Shown here: positions 1-12,263 of the stretch, piece after piece
How positions within the stretch are numbered: the stretch's first letter is position 1
How the letters are laid out: each line of letters begins with the position of its first letter
NCBI GenBank assembly: GCA_007570785.1
Contig: ML664161.1
Span: 45,910,951-45,974,950, forward strand
DNA: 64,000 bases
Direction: 5' to 3'
From: Antilocapra americana
Lineage: Eukaryota > Chordata > Mammalia > Artiodactyla > Antilocapridae
The notes under the pieces: model-generated
What the model was told of the DNA's origin: nothing
Databases searched by the model: none
Seen by the model: only the letters and a program-made list of their open reading frames with translations
Position numbers and translations under genes: made by a program

Positions 1-3000
1 AATAACCTAACTTTACACCTAAAGCAACTAGAAAAGGAAGAAATGCAGAATCCCAGGGCTAGTAGAAGGAAAGAAATCTTAAAGATCAGGGCAGAAATAA
101 ATGCAAAGGAAACAAAAGAGACCAGGGCAAAAATCAACCAAGCCAAAAGCTGGTTCTTTGAGAACATAAATAAAATTGACAAACCATTAGCCAGACTCAT
201 CAAGAAACAAAGGGAGAAGAACCAAATCAACAGAATGAGAAATGAAAATGGAGAGATCACAACAGAAAACACAGAAATACAAAGGATCATAAGAGACTAT
301 TATCAGCAACTATATGCAAATAAACTGGACAACCTGGATGAAATGGACAAATTCCTAGAAAAGTACAACTTTCCAAGACTAAACCAGGAAGAGATAGATA
401 ATATTAATAGACCCATCACAAGCACGGAAATTGAAACTGTAATCAGAAATCTTCCAAAAAACAAAAGCCCAGGACCAGATGGCTTCACAGCTGAATTCTA
501 CCAAAAATTTACAGAAGAAGAGCTAACACCTATTCTACTCAAACTCTTCCAGAAAATTGCAGAGGAAGATAAACTTCCAAACTCATTCTACGAGGCCACC
601 ATCACCCTAATTCCAAAACCCGACAAAGATGCCACAAAAAAAGAAAACTACAGGCCAATATCACTGATGAACTTAGATGCAAAAATCCTTAAAAAAAATT
701 CTAGCAAATAGAATCCAACAACACATTAAAAAGATCATACATCATGACCAAGTAGGCTTTGTCCCAGGGATGCAAGGATTCTTCAATATCTGCAGATCAA
801 TCAATGTAATACACCACATTAACAAACTGAAAAATAAAAACCACATGATTATCTCAATAGATGCAGAGAAAGCCTTTGACAAAATTCAACATCCATTTAT
901 GATAAAAACCCTCCAAAAAGCAGGAATAGAAGGAACATACCTCAACATAATAAAAGCTATATATGACAAACCCACAGCAAACATTATCCTCAATGGTGAA
1001 AAACTGAAAGCATTTCCCCTGAAGTCAGGAACAAGACAAGAGTGCCCACTCTCACCACTACTATTCAACATAGTTTTGGAAGTCTTGGCCACAGCAATCA
1101 TAGCAGATAAAGAAATTAAAGGAATCCAGATTGGAAAAGAAGAAGTAAAACTCTCTCTGTTTGCAGATGACATGATCCTCTACATAGAAAACCCTAAAGA
1201 CTCTACCAGAAAATTACTAGAGCTAATCAATGAATATAGTAAAATTTCAGGATACAAAATCAACACACAGAAATCCCTGGCATTCCTATAAACTAACAAT
1301 GAGAAAACAGAAAGAGAAATTATGGAAACAATTCCATTCACCATCAAAACAAAAAGAATAAAATACTTAGGAGTATTTCTACCTAAAGAAACCAAAGACT
1401 TGTATATAGAAAACCATAAAACACTGATGAAAGAAATCAAAGAGGACACAAATAGATGGAGAAATATACCGTGTTGGTGGATTGGAAGAATCAATATAGT
1501 GAAAATGAGTGTACTACCCAAAGCAATCTATAGATTCAATGCAATTCCTATCAAGCTACCAGAGGTCTTTTTCAGAGAATTAGAACAAATAATTTCACAA
1601 TTTGTATGGAAATACAAAAAACCTTGTATAGCCAAAGCAATCTTGAGAAAGAAGAATGGAACTGGAGGAATCAACTTACCTGACTTTAGGCTATATTACA
1701 AATCCACAGTCATTAAGACAGTATGGTACTGGCACAACGACAGAAATATAGATCAATGGAACAAAATAGAAAGCCCAGAAATAAATCCACCCATCTATGG
1801 ACACCTTATCTTTGACAAAGGAGGCAAGAATATACAATGGAGAAAAGACAATCTTTTTAACAAGTGGTGCTGGGAAAACTGGACAGCCACTTGTAAAAGA
1901 ATGAAACTAGAACACTTTCTAACACCATACACAAATATAAACTCAAAATGGATCAAAGATCTAAGCATAAGACCAGAAACTATAAAACTCCTAGAGGATA
2001 ACATAGGCAAAACACTCTCCGACATAAACCAAAGCGGGATCCTCTATGACCCACCTCCCAGAATATTGGAAATAAAAGCACGAATAAACAAATGGGACCT
2101 AATTAAAATTAAAAGCTTCTGCACAACAAAGGAAACTATAAGCAAGGTGAAAAGACATCCTTCAGAATGGGAGAAAATAATGGCCAATGAAGCAATGGAC
2201 AAACAATTAATTTCAAAAATATACAAGCAACTCCTGCAGCTCCATTTGAGAAAAATTAACGACCCAATCAAAAAGTGGGCCAAAGAACTTAACAGACATT
2301 TCTCCAAAGAAGACATAAAAATGGCTAACAAACACATGAAAAGATGCTCAACATCACTCATTATCAGAGAAATGCAAATCAAAACCACAATGAGGTACCA
2401 CTTTACACCAGTCAGAATGGCTGCAATCCAAAAATCTACAAGCAATATATGCTGGAGAGGATGTGGAGAAAAGGGAATCCTCTTACACTGTTGGTGGGAA
2501 TGCAATCTAGTACAGCCACTATGGAAAACAGTGTGGAGATTCCTTTAAAAACTGCAAGTAGACCTGCCATATGACCCAGCAATCCCACTGCTGGGCATAC
2601 ACACCAAGGACACCAGAATTGAAAGAGACACGTGTACCCCAGTGTTCATCGCCGCATTGTTTACAATAGCCAGGACATGGAAGCAACCTAGATGCCCATC
2701 AACTGACGAATGGATAAGAAAGCAGTGGTACATATACACAATGGAATATTACTCAGCATTAAAAAAAAATTCAATTGAATCAGTTCTACTCAGGTGGACG
2801 GAACTGGAGCCTATTATCCAGAGTGAAGTAAGCCAGAAGGAAAAACAACAATACAGTATACTAACGTATATATATGGAATTTAGAAAGATGGTAAGGAGA
2901 ACCCTGCATGCGAGACAACAAAAGGAACACAGATGTATAGCACAGACTCGTGGACGGTATTGAAGAGGGCAAAGGTGGGATGATATGGGAGAATGGCATT

Positions 3001-3192
3001 GAAACATGTTAATTATCATATGTGAAATCAATCGCCAGCCCAGGATTGATGCTCGGGGCTGGTGCACCGAGATGTCCCAGGGGGAGGGAATCGGGAGGGA
3101 GGAGGGAGAGGGGTTCTGGAGGGGGAGCATATGTAAACCCATGGCGGTATCATGTCATTGTATGGCAAAACCAACTCAATAAAAAAAAAAAA
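1..3192 (+). mobile_element. Bovine-type L1 LINE, ORF2 3' two-thirds plus 3'UTR and poly(A)
   Basis: The window opens inside L1 ORF2, which encodes the reverse transcriptase used in target-primed insertion. The conserved stretch leading into RT ([13 protein letters not shown]) is at about 463-505, the RT catalytic box FADD at 1160-1171, and the C-terminal CCHC-type cysteine motif near 2450-2505. A G-rich 3'UTR follows and the element ends in about 12 A at 3181-3192. ORF2 is broken in three places: an extra A in the A-run at about 689-698 shifts the frame, TAA at 1289-1291 replaces a tyrosine codon, and TAA at 2546-2548 replaces a lysine codon. Beyond the frameshift the frame is otherwise open to the natural stop at 2884. 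The 5' end lies outside the window. It sits in a CD96 intron, antisense to the gene. Inactive by these breaks, but little decayed. Confidence 0.93.
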
Positions 3193-3690
3193 GATAAGTT
3201 GAGTATAACACAGAAGCCCTCTATGAACCAGTGGATAAAATGTTAAGACCCTTGTCACAGGTACCATCAGTGTCTGCTACATCCACTTAGCCTCTGCTGC
3301 ATCCATGAAGCCTCTTGCTGGGCACGCCTATGACTCCCTCCTGAAGAGTTACTGTGGTTATGGTCACACACTCAGTCCACAATCAGGGCAGACTGGAAGT
3401 CTCAGAGGGTTAATGGCAGTAACAGGTAGGGAGTTGTGGATAATGCCCCAGCTTCCTCGCCTTTGTCGTGGGTAACTCTGATGTGTGTTCTTCTACGATT
3501 TCCTGGTGGGAGTGAGCTCTAAGCCCACATCGCTAACTGGCTTGATCATGTACATTTTATTATCTTTCTTCCCTTCCTTGACATATTCTTCCCACTCCTA
3601 TATTTTCTAGGATTATCTCTCAAATAAATTAATTCAAATCCTGTCTCAAAGTTTTCTTTCAGGGGAACCCAAACCAAGATACGATAGTAA
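3193..3690 (+). repeat. Intronic stretch ending in an ancient LTR-like tail (tentative)
   Basis: No gene is seen. The last 100 bases have a shape common in old mammalian MaLR/ERVL LTR ends: an AATAAA-type signal inside a run of AT-rich sequence (about 3622-3632), followed by GGGGAACCCAAACCAAGA at about 3662-3679. The rest is too diverged to place. The call rests on that tail only. Confidence 0.35.
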
Positions 3691-3952
3691 TGGGAGGAGG
3701 TCTATTTCTGATCTCTTATTAGCAACGAATGCTGGTAAAATGAAGGGCCTGAAAGCATGAAGACATATACTAAACGTTGCAGGGATGATAGAGACAGATT
3801 ATTTGGGGGGGGGAGAATCAAGATTGTGGGAGAACAAACGTGATGGCAGGGGACTCCCCATAAGGAAAGTCCAGTCATAAGAGAGTAGTGAGGGGGGTCC
3901 AGGAAGTGGCAGAGGGGAAGCTTCTGGTTTATGGTCTGGTAGAGGACAAAGG

Positions 3953-4231
3953 GGAGAAGGCAATGGCAACCCATTCCAGTACTCTTGTCTGGAAAATCCC
4001 ATGGAAGGAGGAGCTTGGTAGGCTGCAGTCCATGGAGTCGCGAAGAGTCGGACACGACTTCACTTTCACTTTCACTTTTCACTTTCGTGAATTGGAGAAG
4101 GACAAGGCAACCCACTGCAGTGTTCTTGCCTCGAGAATCCCAGGGATGGTGGAGCCTGGTGGGCTGCTGTCTATGGGGTCACACAGAGTCGGACACGACT
4201 GAAGTGACTTAGCAGCAGCAGCAGCAGCAGC
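3953..4231 (+). mobile_element. Bov-A2 SINE (dimeric)
   Basis: Two related Bov-A units lie in tandem. Each carries a GGCAACCCA...CTCCAGT-like segment and ends in an AGTCGGACACGACT-type segment (about 4045-4060 and 4189-4200), separated by a CACTTT-rich linker. The 3' tail is a (CAG)n microsatellite at about 4213-4233, usual for this family. The flanks agaggacaaagg (3941-3952) and agagaacaaagg (4232-4243) look like a 12-bp target-site duplication with one mismatch. Confidence 0.9.
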
Positions 4232-4243
4232 AGAGAACAAAGG

Positions 4244-6236
4244 TGTTCAGGAAGAAGAAATAAACTAGATGAAGGGCATATAGAATGGCTCAGTGACACA
4301 TATGAGTATTTATTTCAAGGTTTTCATGTTTTTATTTTTGGCTTATTCTACTTGAGGAATCACCTGGGGAGGCAGAGTGGGTCCTGAATAACATATGCAG
4401 TATAACTCTGTGCCAGAATTACTATGATATATACTCGGTGATACCCCAAATAGATTAAAGACTGGATAAGGCTATCCAAACACAACCTATCTGACCCATT
4501 TGCTAAAGGAGAAAATCAGAAAGCAGAAAAGTCTAGTTATTTGAACAAGTAGGCAATGTCTTGTATTTTTAAGTATCCACTGAAAGGAGTTCAAAGGAGA
4601 AGCAAACAAAAATATAGTGGCAGAGAGATGTAGAGGGGCATAAGGGTGAGATGGAAAAGAGTGAAAAGCATTCTAGACCAAGATCAAGATACTTTAATGC
4701 AGCAAAGAGATATGGGACATGGTTTAAATGTTGACAAGGCAATTAGATCGAGTTATGGTACCAAAACCCTTGGTCAAATGGGACAGAGTTTGCCTAACAC
4801 AGAATTATTTCTTTTCACATCCTGGATGACTGCCTCCATTGATTTGCCAATAGCGAGGCCAGATGAGTCAGTCTCATGTTTGGGCTAAGACAGTCACACC
4901 CCATAAATGAGAGAATGGTGGTATCAGTCAAAGAGATGAACAGTCTTTCCAGCTCATCACAGGACACTGTCTAGGCCCCATAAGGAACATGATCAAGGGA
5001 GCAATTGATTCTTCCCTAACTCATCCCAGAGGAGAGACAGAGAAAGACAGAGGTAAGGAAGGAGCAAGGGAAGGAAGGCAAGAGGAAGACAGTACGAGTC
5101 AAAGAAATACATATAGGAGAAGCTATCGGCAAGAGACTTCAAACTAAATACATTTTGGCTGCAGCTATTTCCTTATTTATGAACTAAAAGGTTTGAATTT
5201 CTTTTAAAATACTGGATTGTGTGACCTCTAGTAATAATTCAATAAGATTCTAGATAAAAACAAAGATTTTTCACTTATTCTATCATAAAGCTAACTGAGA
5301 AAAAAATCTACCAGTCCACGCGTTTAGATTTTGTGAATTATTTCTCTTTTACCTCATTTTCAAAAACAATTAGTTGCTCATCCATATCACTGCTTTCCTT
5401 TTGGCCTTCATTGAAAAATTATGTTTCAATAAAAATTAAATTCAAAAAATAACAGAAAATAACAAAAAATAACAGAAAAATGATGTTTTGAAAAACACAG
5501 TTCTTGGTCATAAAAATGAAAAATATCTAAAGCCAACAAGTTTCTATTCATTAATATTACCTTGCATCACTGAACAAAACAGAATTTTCCCATTTCCTTT
5601 AAATTTGCAACCTGCAGAGTCTCTGCAGTCTGACTGAGGCGACAGCTAAGGTCACAGGATATTTCAGGTAAGCCCCACTCTCCTGCAAATCCAGGGTCAG
5701 AGGGCCAGCCCTGCAGGTTCTTTTGCTGGAGGAGCTGGACAGTCTTTCACTCCAGCTGGCCTTGGTGGGGGCAAGAGGACTCCTGCAGAGATTCTTTGGA
5801 GCTGTGTTCGTTATCTTCATTTCCTCACACTGGCCTTATTCCACCTTCCATCTTGCTCCAGCAAGCAACTAACACAACTAGACAACTAAGCAATTAGATT
5901 TTGGCAGTTATAATGACAGAGACCTCCAGTATTCTCAGGAGATGTCAAGACCATATAGTAGTGGTCATATGGAAAACCAGATGGTAGTGCCTTAAAGGTA
6001 GTGGTTAGTGGTCACCAGGAAACTGATGATCTGCGGCTGCTGAATCATCATTCTTTAGCTTCCTTCCCTCGCCCCCACCCCCAACATGAATGACAAGGGT
6101 CAAAACAAACAGAACTCCAGAATAGCAACCCTTGAGTGGCTGCTCTCTAGCTAACAGAGTGTTTCATCTTTGGTGGGGGAAGAATGTGGAGACTGTAACA
6201 GGAGCATGGCAGGGACTCCAGAGAACAGAAACTTAC
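4244..6236 (-). other. CD96 intron, no recognised gene
   Basis: About 2 kb of single-copy-looking intron directly downstream (in gene sense) of the last CD96 exon in the window. The third Ig-domain exon is not present here. A 73-codon open frame on the minus strand (5820-5599) lies in a patch of higher GC content but resembles no protein I recognise and shows no clear splice signals. Confidence 0.6.
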
Positions 6237-6444
6237 CAAAAACCTTGACCGTGGTGGAGCTCCTCAAGACTCTCCCAGGCCTGACTACAATGTGGCAAGA
6301 GAACTTCCGGCCATCATCGTGGATTTGCACTGGAGAGAGGTAGAGCCCGTAGTCCGTACCTATCCGGACTCTGTCTTTAAATAACGTGGAATTGCTGATG
6401 GGGTGACCTCGAGTGGTAAGTGTTTCCTGAGTTCCATTATCCTC
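6237..6444 (-). CDS. CD96: CD96 exon, C-terminal half of Ig domain 2
   Basis: This 208-bp exon starts in phase 0 after an acceptor (RC reads ...CTCATCAG|GAGGAT) and ends in phase 1 at a GTAAGT donor (RC of 6231-6236). It encodes residues 182-250, including sequons N184GT and N199ST and the F-strand motif DDGRKFSC with Cys231. That cysteine should pair with Cys163 of the preceding exon to close the second Ig domain. The match to the known CD96 ectodomain (DNGTQETL, LSPVQI, RSSTTVKVF) is direct. CD96 is a type I membrane receptor of T and NK cells that binds CD155/PVR and competes with CD226 and TIGIT. The exons for Ig domain 3, the stalk and the tail would lie at coordinates below 1. Confidence 0.95.
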
Positions 6445-7584
6445 CTGATGAGACAAAATGGTTACCAGCTTTGAGCGCTCAATTGTGCCAGCTTTGGAGT
6501 AGGCAGTCCACATGCAGTAATCCATTTGTACCTTGTGACAATGGAGATGATGAATGAAGAATTGAAATTAAGAGATATTGATTATGTCACTAGGGAAAGT
6601 ATCATTACACTCAACTTTCAATTTAAAATATACTGTCATTCTCTCCTACCATGAATAGAAATTGCTGCTCTTCTGATTAAAACTTCTCCTTCATCACCTT
6701 CCAAGAACTGCATATTGATAGTGGGATTTGGGGGAGGGTACAGCCCTGGGAATTAATGTCAGGTCATAACTCTCATTTCAAGTTCTGAAATCATAATGCT
6801 AGGATGTGTTCAGGGGGCTGTATCAGTTTTACTCATTAAATTTTCACTGAACTGGATGATTACAATCATCCTTTCTTCCCAGCATTCCTTTAGAAAAGCT
6901 CTCATTTTAGCTCCACTTGGGATGAGGACTAGGATGAGGTAAAAAGAGACTCCTAAAATGCAAAGGTTAAGGAGGCACTCACTCTCAGGGTCTTGTAAGT
7001 GCAGGAAGGGCGCTGAAAGTGGGTGCCTCCTTAAGTACTGTGCCCTTTGGCATCTTCTTACCTCAGCCTAGGTGTGGTCGACAGGCCTCTGCTCTTATTT
7101 CTGTGTCTGGTACCTTCAAAGAGGACACATAAAGAGTAGGCTGTAAATGCTAATCTGAGTTTGGAGATCAGAGTTTAACTGAAGTACTTGGTTCCTCTAG
7201 TCTATATCCTTTTTTAGGTCTACGAAAAATGCTCCCATCATTCTTGCCTTATCTTGACATTCTTTATTTGAGGTGGCACTGTTAGCTTTTGAGGCGCAGG
7301 ACCTAAATGTAGAACAGTACACAAAGGCTGCAGCGGTCATTTAGAATGCAGTCCAGGGCTATCGTGTCATCTATAATCAGGAAAAAAAGAGCTGCTACCC
7401 AGACATCACTGGGTCATTTTTTTAAGAGGGTAGATAGAACTGAATTCAGCCAAGAATGAGAACCTGTGCCATCATCAGGCATGAGTGAAATTGCAGCTTT
7501 CTCTCCATCTCCTATTGCTGACAATCCTTCAGGTCTATCATTTCCCACCTCTACTCCCTTCTCCAGTCAGTAACTCCAGTCAGT
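6445..7584 (-). other. CD96 intron, no recognised element
   Basis: Single-copy-looking intronic sequence between the second domain-2 exon and a DNA-transposon remnant. No exon, RNA gene or clear repeat was recognised on either strand. Confidence 0.5.
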
Positions 7585-7850
7585 TCACTCGATGCCAGCC
7601 CCTGTGTGCCAGCTGTTGTACTGTACTACTGCATTTTTCAAGGTACTGTACCATAAGATTGAAAAAAAATTTTTTTAATGTATTTGTGTGAAAAGTTACT
7701 ATAAACCTATTGCAGTACTGTACTGCATCGCTGATTGTGTTAGTTGGGTACCTAAGTTAACTTTGTTGGACTCACAAATTGGACTTATGAACATGCTCTC
7801 AGAAATGGAACTCATTCATATGTATGGAACTTACTATAATTCAGGAAGCA
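7585..7850 (+). mobile_element. Tigger/mariner-like DNA transposon remnant
   Basis: The segment contains repeated GTACTGTACTG-type words, then TTAGTTGGGTACCTAAGTTA (about 7740-7759) and a GGACTTATGAAC segment (about 7780-7791). This order is typical of old pogo/Tigger-class non-autonomous elements in mammals. No transposase frame survives. The exact subfamily is not certain. Confidence 0.6.
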
Positions 7851-8399
7851 GGATCACCCTGCAGGTCCTTCAGCACAAGCTATGCTTCACTGTTCTTGTT
7901 TTATGCAAGGGACTGTTTTTGTGAGAATTCAGAAGTTCAAAATGCTTGATCTTTTAGTAAATGCTTTGCCATTTGGAATGTTTCCATCTGTCACTTTGTT
8001 GCCAGAAGACAGGCCGTCAGAGGCTGAGTTGGAGACGGGTGAGAACACGGCTTTTTCCTTACTGTGTATCTGGGAGTGACTGGCCAGAGTAGTTTAACTG
8101 ATGGAGAAAAGATTTTTTTTTTTTTTTTTTAAGAAATCATGCTTAGGTTTTTTTCACTTGTTTTCTGGGAGTTCGACTGTTACAGAGGAGGGATTGTCCC
8201 TTCATTGGGGAAGATGGATTTGGTTGCAAAGTGTCCCTGTAAACTATAACACCAGGAGATCCTGACAGATTGTAGAGGCCCCAAATATAAGGGGGATGGG
8301 GCAAGAACCTGCATGTGAGCTCCTGCTTGGGAATAGAGGTGACAAAATGCAGGCAAACAATGAAACGTCTAGTGCTGGGAGAGGGAGAGACAATACTAT

Positions 8400-8590
8400 T
8401 ATTATGCTATGACCACAACTAAATTTTTACATTATCAGTTATAGCTTAAGTTTATTTACCACCTACTCTTAGGTTCTTTGCCAAGTTCTTCCAAGTCTTA
8501 TTTAATCCTTAAAACACTCTGGAATAAATCAAGCTTAGGTAACTTGCTCAAAGGTCATAGAGAGAAGGTACTTAAGTCACAGCACCAAGA
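8400..8590 (-). repeat. MIR SINE fragment
   Basis: The order TTATTTAATCCTTAAAACACTCT, then GGTAACTTGCTCAAAGGTCA, matches the core of an old MIR element read in reverse. It is diverged and lies in a CD96 intron. Confidence 0.6.
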
Positions 8591-8789
8591 AAGGGACAAA
8601 TAAATCTCTGAGACATTATATCTTAATAAAACCAAACCATCACAAAACAAATAAAAAAAATTGTGGGTTATCTAGAATGAAAAATTTAAAAGAAACTCCA
8701 GGAAGCTAGAGGTTTTTATATAAATGGGAGATCTTGGAGGTGTGGACAGTTTGCTGATTGAAAGAAGCCTTTTATGATATATAGACCTA

Positions 8790-10190
8790 CTTTTAGCTAT
8801 TTCAAATCCTAAAAGATGATGCTGCAAAAGTGCTGCACTCAATATGTCAGCAAATTTGGAAAACTCAGCAGTGGCCATAAAACTGGAAAATGTCAGTTTT
8901 CATTCCAATCCCAGAGAAAGGCAATGCCAAAGAATGTTCAAACTACCTCACAATTGCACTTATCTCACACACTAGCAAAGAAATGCTCAAAATTCTCCAA
9001 GCCAGGCTTCAACAGTACATGAACCATGAACTTCCAGATGTTCAAGGTGGATTAAGAAAAGCCAGAGGAACCAGAGATCAAATTGCCAACATCCACTGGA
9101 TCATTGAAAAAGCAAGAGAGTTCCAGAAAAACATCTATTTCTGCTTTATTAACTACACTAAACCCTTTCTGTGGATTACAACAAACTGTGGAAAATTCTT
9201 CAAGAGATGGTAATACCAGACCACATTGTCTGACTCCTGAGAAATCTGTATGCAGGTCAAGAAGCAACAGTTAGAACTGGACATGGAACAATAGACTGGT
9301 TAAAATTAGGAAAGGAGTATGTCAAGGCTGTATATTGTCACCCTGCTTATTTAACTTATATGCAGAGTACATCATGAGAAATGCTGGACTGGATGAAGCA
9401 CAAGCTGGAATCAAGATTGCCGAGAAATATCAGTAACCTCAGATATGCAGATGAAACTTCCCTTATGGCAGAAAGTGAAGAACTAAAGAGCCTCTTGATG
9501 AAAGGGAAAGACAAGAGTGAAAACTCAACATTCAGAAACCTAAGATCATGGTATCTGGTCCCATCACTTCATGTAAAATAGATGGGAAACAATGGAAACA
9601 GTGATAGACTTTATTTTGGGGGGGCTCCAAAATCACTGTAGATGGTGATTGCAGCCATGAAATTAAAAGAGGCTTGCTCCTTGGAAGAAAAGCTATGACC
9701 AACCTAGATAGCATACATTACTTTGCCAACAAAGGTCCGTCTAGTCAAAGCTGTGGTTTTCCCAGTAGTCATGTATGGATGTGAGAGTTGGAGTATAAAG
9801 AAAGTTGAGTGCTCAAGAACTGATGCTTTTGAACTGTGGTGTTGGAGAAGACTCTTGAAAGTCCCTTGGACAGCAAGGAGACCCAACCAGTCCATCCTAA
9901 AGGAAATCAATCCTTAATATTCATTGGAACGACTGATGTTGCAGCTGAAACTCCAATACTTTGGCCACCTATTGCAAAGAACTGACTCATTTGAAAAGAC
10001 CCTGATGCTGGGAAAAATTGAAGGTAATAGGAGAAGGGGACGACAGAGGATGAGATGGTTGGATGGCATCACCAACTTGATGGACATAAGTTTGAGTAAG
10101 CTAAGGGAGTTGGTGATGGACAGGGAAGCCTGGTAAGCTGCAATTTATGGGGTCACAAAGAGTCAGACACAAAATTGAACTGAACTGACC
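8790..10190 (+). mobile_element. BovB (RTE-class) LINE, 5'-truncated
   Basis: About 1.4 kb covering the reverse transcriptase and C-terminal part of the BovB ORF plus the 3' end. Recognisable blocks are the RT segment at 8890-9213 and a polymerase box at 9444-9455 that reads YADE rather than YADD, so a catalytic aspartate is changed. The C-terminal block FPVVMYGCESWS...[18 protein letters not shown] is at about 9756-9890, and the [11 protein letters not shown] segment at about 10040-10070. Several frame changes break the ORF. The end is an ACTGA-type short repeat at about 10170-10190. BovB entered ruminants by horizontal transfer and mobilises Bov-tA SINEs. This copy is inert. Confidence 0.93.
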
Positions 10191-10352
10191 TAACTTTGGT
10201 GACAGGCATCATAGAATACACCTCAACTCTCACCTGATAAGAATGATTCTAGGGTATTTGTTCTGTAAGAAAGACTGTTAGGGAATTTTGCACAGAATCT
10301 TTGTTCTTGACTGTTTTCTTTTCTTCTTTTGATAATTTTTTAAAATACTAAT

Positions 10353-10557
10353 GTGCATGAGCTCAGTCATGTATGACTCTTTGTGACCCCATGGTCTATA
10401 GCCCACCAGGCTCCTCTGTCCATGGGATTTTCCAGGCAAGGAATACTGGAATGGTTGGCCATTTTCTTCTCTAGGGGACCTTCCTGACCCAAGGTTTGAA
10501 CTCCTGTCTCCCTCATTGGCAGGTGGATTCTTTACCACTGAGACACCTGGGAATCCC
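10353..10557 (-). mobile_element. Bov-tA SINE
   Basis: The reverse complement shows the tRNA-like head (cttccCTGGTGGCTCAG-type, decayed here) and the body through TGGAAAATCCCATGGACAGAGGAG to the 3' AGTCAGACATG-type end. Candidate target duplications are taaaatactaat (10341-10352) and taaaatgttaat (10558-10569), with two mismatches. Confidence 0.9.
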
Positions 10558-10839
10558 TAAAATGTTAATAAATATTTCTAAAACTTCATGAAATTTACAA
10601 CTTGCTGGACACTTAAAATTGAATGAGGAATGTAGATGGAATTAGCTAGTGTATAGGATACACCTACATGAGTCCTAACACTCAGCGAATGTTCAATTAA
10701 TACTAAATCACTGTCTTACAACCTGAACTGGATAAGCTTGCTGTGAATTCATGAGTATTTACTCTCTGCATGGTTAAATTATAGAATTATGGAGAGTACT
10801 AAAATGAACTCTTTAAAAATTACTTTTTAATATGTATTG

Positions 10840-10995
10840 AGCATAGATATTGTATTGTTAGTCACCACCTCACAACACCACCATGGGGCTGGTACTATAA
10901 TTATATAATTATCATAAAATTATAATTATATTATATAATTATCCTTTCTTTGTGGATGGCAGAACCAAAATCAGGCTGGGCAACATATCCAAGGC
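10840..10995 (-). repeat. MIR-like fragment with an AT palindrome inside
   Basis: The order 'TATTGAGCATAGATAT', 'CACCACC...', then 'AGGCTGGGCAACATATCCAAGG', resembles a reversed MIR core. Within it, 10898-10942 is an AT-only run of overlapping palindromes (ataattat units) that has expanded locally. Assignment is tentative because the core is diverged. Confidence 0.45.
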
Positions 10996-11182
10996 TGTAT
11001 AGAATTCTGAGACAAAAGGAAAAATGTGTGTCCTTATGCGCTCTTAGCAAAATATCCTCCCATTTTTTGACATATTTAACAGTGGAAAAAGTTAATAAAA
11101 ACTCTACAATTTAACATTTTGAGCCATAAAGTCATGCATTGTTCATTCTTTTCTCCTGTCCTTGTCAAGCTTCATGCTGGTG

Positions 11183-11196
11183 CCCCTAGGGGGCAC
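11183..11196 (+). promoter_or_regulatory. Candidate CTCF-binding motif
   Basis: CCCCTAGGGGGCAC fits the 14-base CTCF core consensus (CCASYAGRGGGCRS) with one mismatch, at position 3. It lies in the CD96 intron between the two domain-2 exons, inside a near-palindrome (GGTGCCCCTAGGGGGCACC, 11180-11198). A motif match alone does not show binding. Confidence 0.45.
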
Positions 11197-12263
11197 CATG
11201 CCACAAAGACCCAGGAACCACAGGCTGATTGTGAAAATCCTGTTCCTTGAAGAGCATAGCAGGGTTTCATAACAAACAGAAGACACTGTGCCTTTATTTT
11301 AAAATTTGGCATTTTGTTTATCATGAATTTTCCGTAAATTTTGATACTTGAAAGTATGGTGATTACTGATTTCTTAGGGATCTTCCTTAAATTTTGCAGC
11401 CAAGGTAAAGCCCTAATCCTAGCTCCTAGGTCACACTGCTGGTAAGTGCAGAGCCAGGATCTGAAAACAACAATCTCCCTCTAAAAGCCATGCTGTTAAT
11501 GACTTTGCTTCATATAGCCTCAAAAAAGCAGTAGAACGGACAGTCCTTGACATTTCTGCTGAGTCTGTTTGAGGAGAACAAATTCACAAGAAAAACAAAC
11601 AGAAAATCAGGACCTACAGAAGGAAAATAAATGCATAAGTAAATAATAAAAGGGAGTTGGATAACGTAATTAGCATGATGAGGGCTGGGAGGGGTCATAT
11701 TGAATCATGGAAAACTCCTCTATTCTCTTAATGAACTGATAAACCCTAAGATAATTTGCAGAAGGGTTCCTATTTTAGTACTGGAATCAGAATTTTCAGT
11801 GCAGAAAAGAGACCATGGTATTACTTGATTTAGTGAGGCCACCTCCTCTCTGGGCTGCCCTGAGCTCCATGTCAGAGCAGGCAGTGGTGGCTAAAGCACA
11901 GGGCAGGTGCTGAGTATACAGAGCCCGTTCAATAAATTCTGTTAACTGCATTGACTGATACTTCTTTACCGCCTAACTGCTTCTTATCTTCACTTTGCTC
12001 TATTTATTCCCCATCCAGTCAGTGCTATCAAAGCAGGCTGCTTGCAAAGCTCCCCATGTCCATTTTATAGAAATCCACAACAATATTTTTTCCAATCAAC
12101 ACAATTGGTTGTCAACATTTTGTAGGTTGGCTAACACTTCATTTTTGATGATGGTGAAGATAGCTAGGGTCAGCTGCCATCAGATAGAAAGTGACAGCTT
12201 TCTTTTCTGAATAGCTAGGCTTCCCATAGGCATGGAAAACCAGTATTGTTTACAGTGTGTGCA
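11197..12263 (-). other. CD96 intron, mostly unannotated
   Basis: Apart from the MIR-like piece at 11390-11475 and an L2/MIR3-type end near 11890-11955 (CGTTCAATAAATTCTGTTAA), no gene or element was recognised. Confidence 0.45.
11390..11475 (-). repeat. MIR-like fragment
   Basis: CTAGGTCACACTGCTGGTAA followed by GCAGAGCCAGGATCTGAAAA is the reversed MIR signature (AGGTCACACAGCTAGTAAGTG...GCCAGGATTTGAAC). It is short and diverged. Confidence 0.55.

Noticed and set aside
3799..4115. Possible exon of the third CD96 Ig domain downstream of 6237
   Set aside because: The open frames here are from a Bov-A2 SINE and its flank. No residue pattern of the CD96 third Ig domain was found between 1 and 6236.
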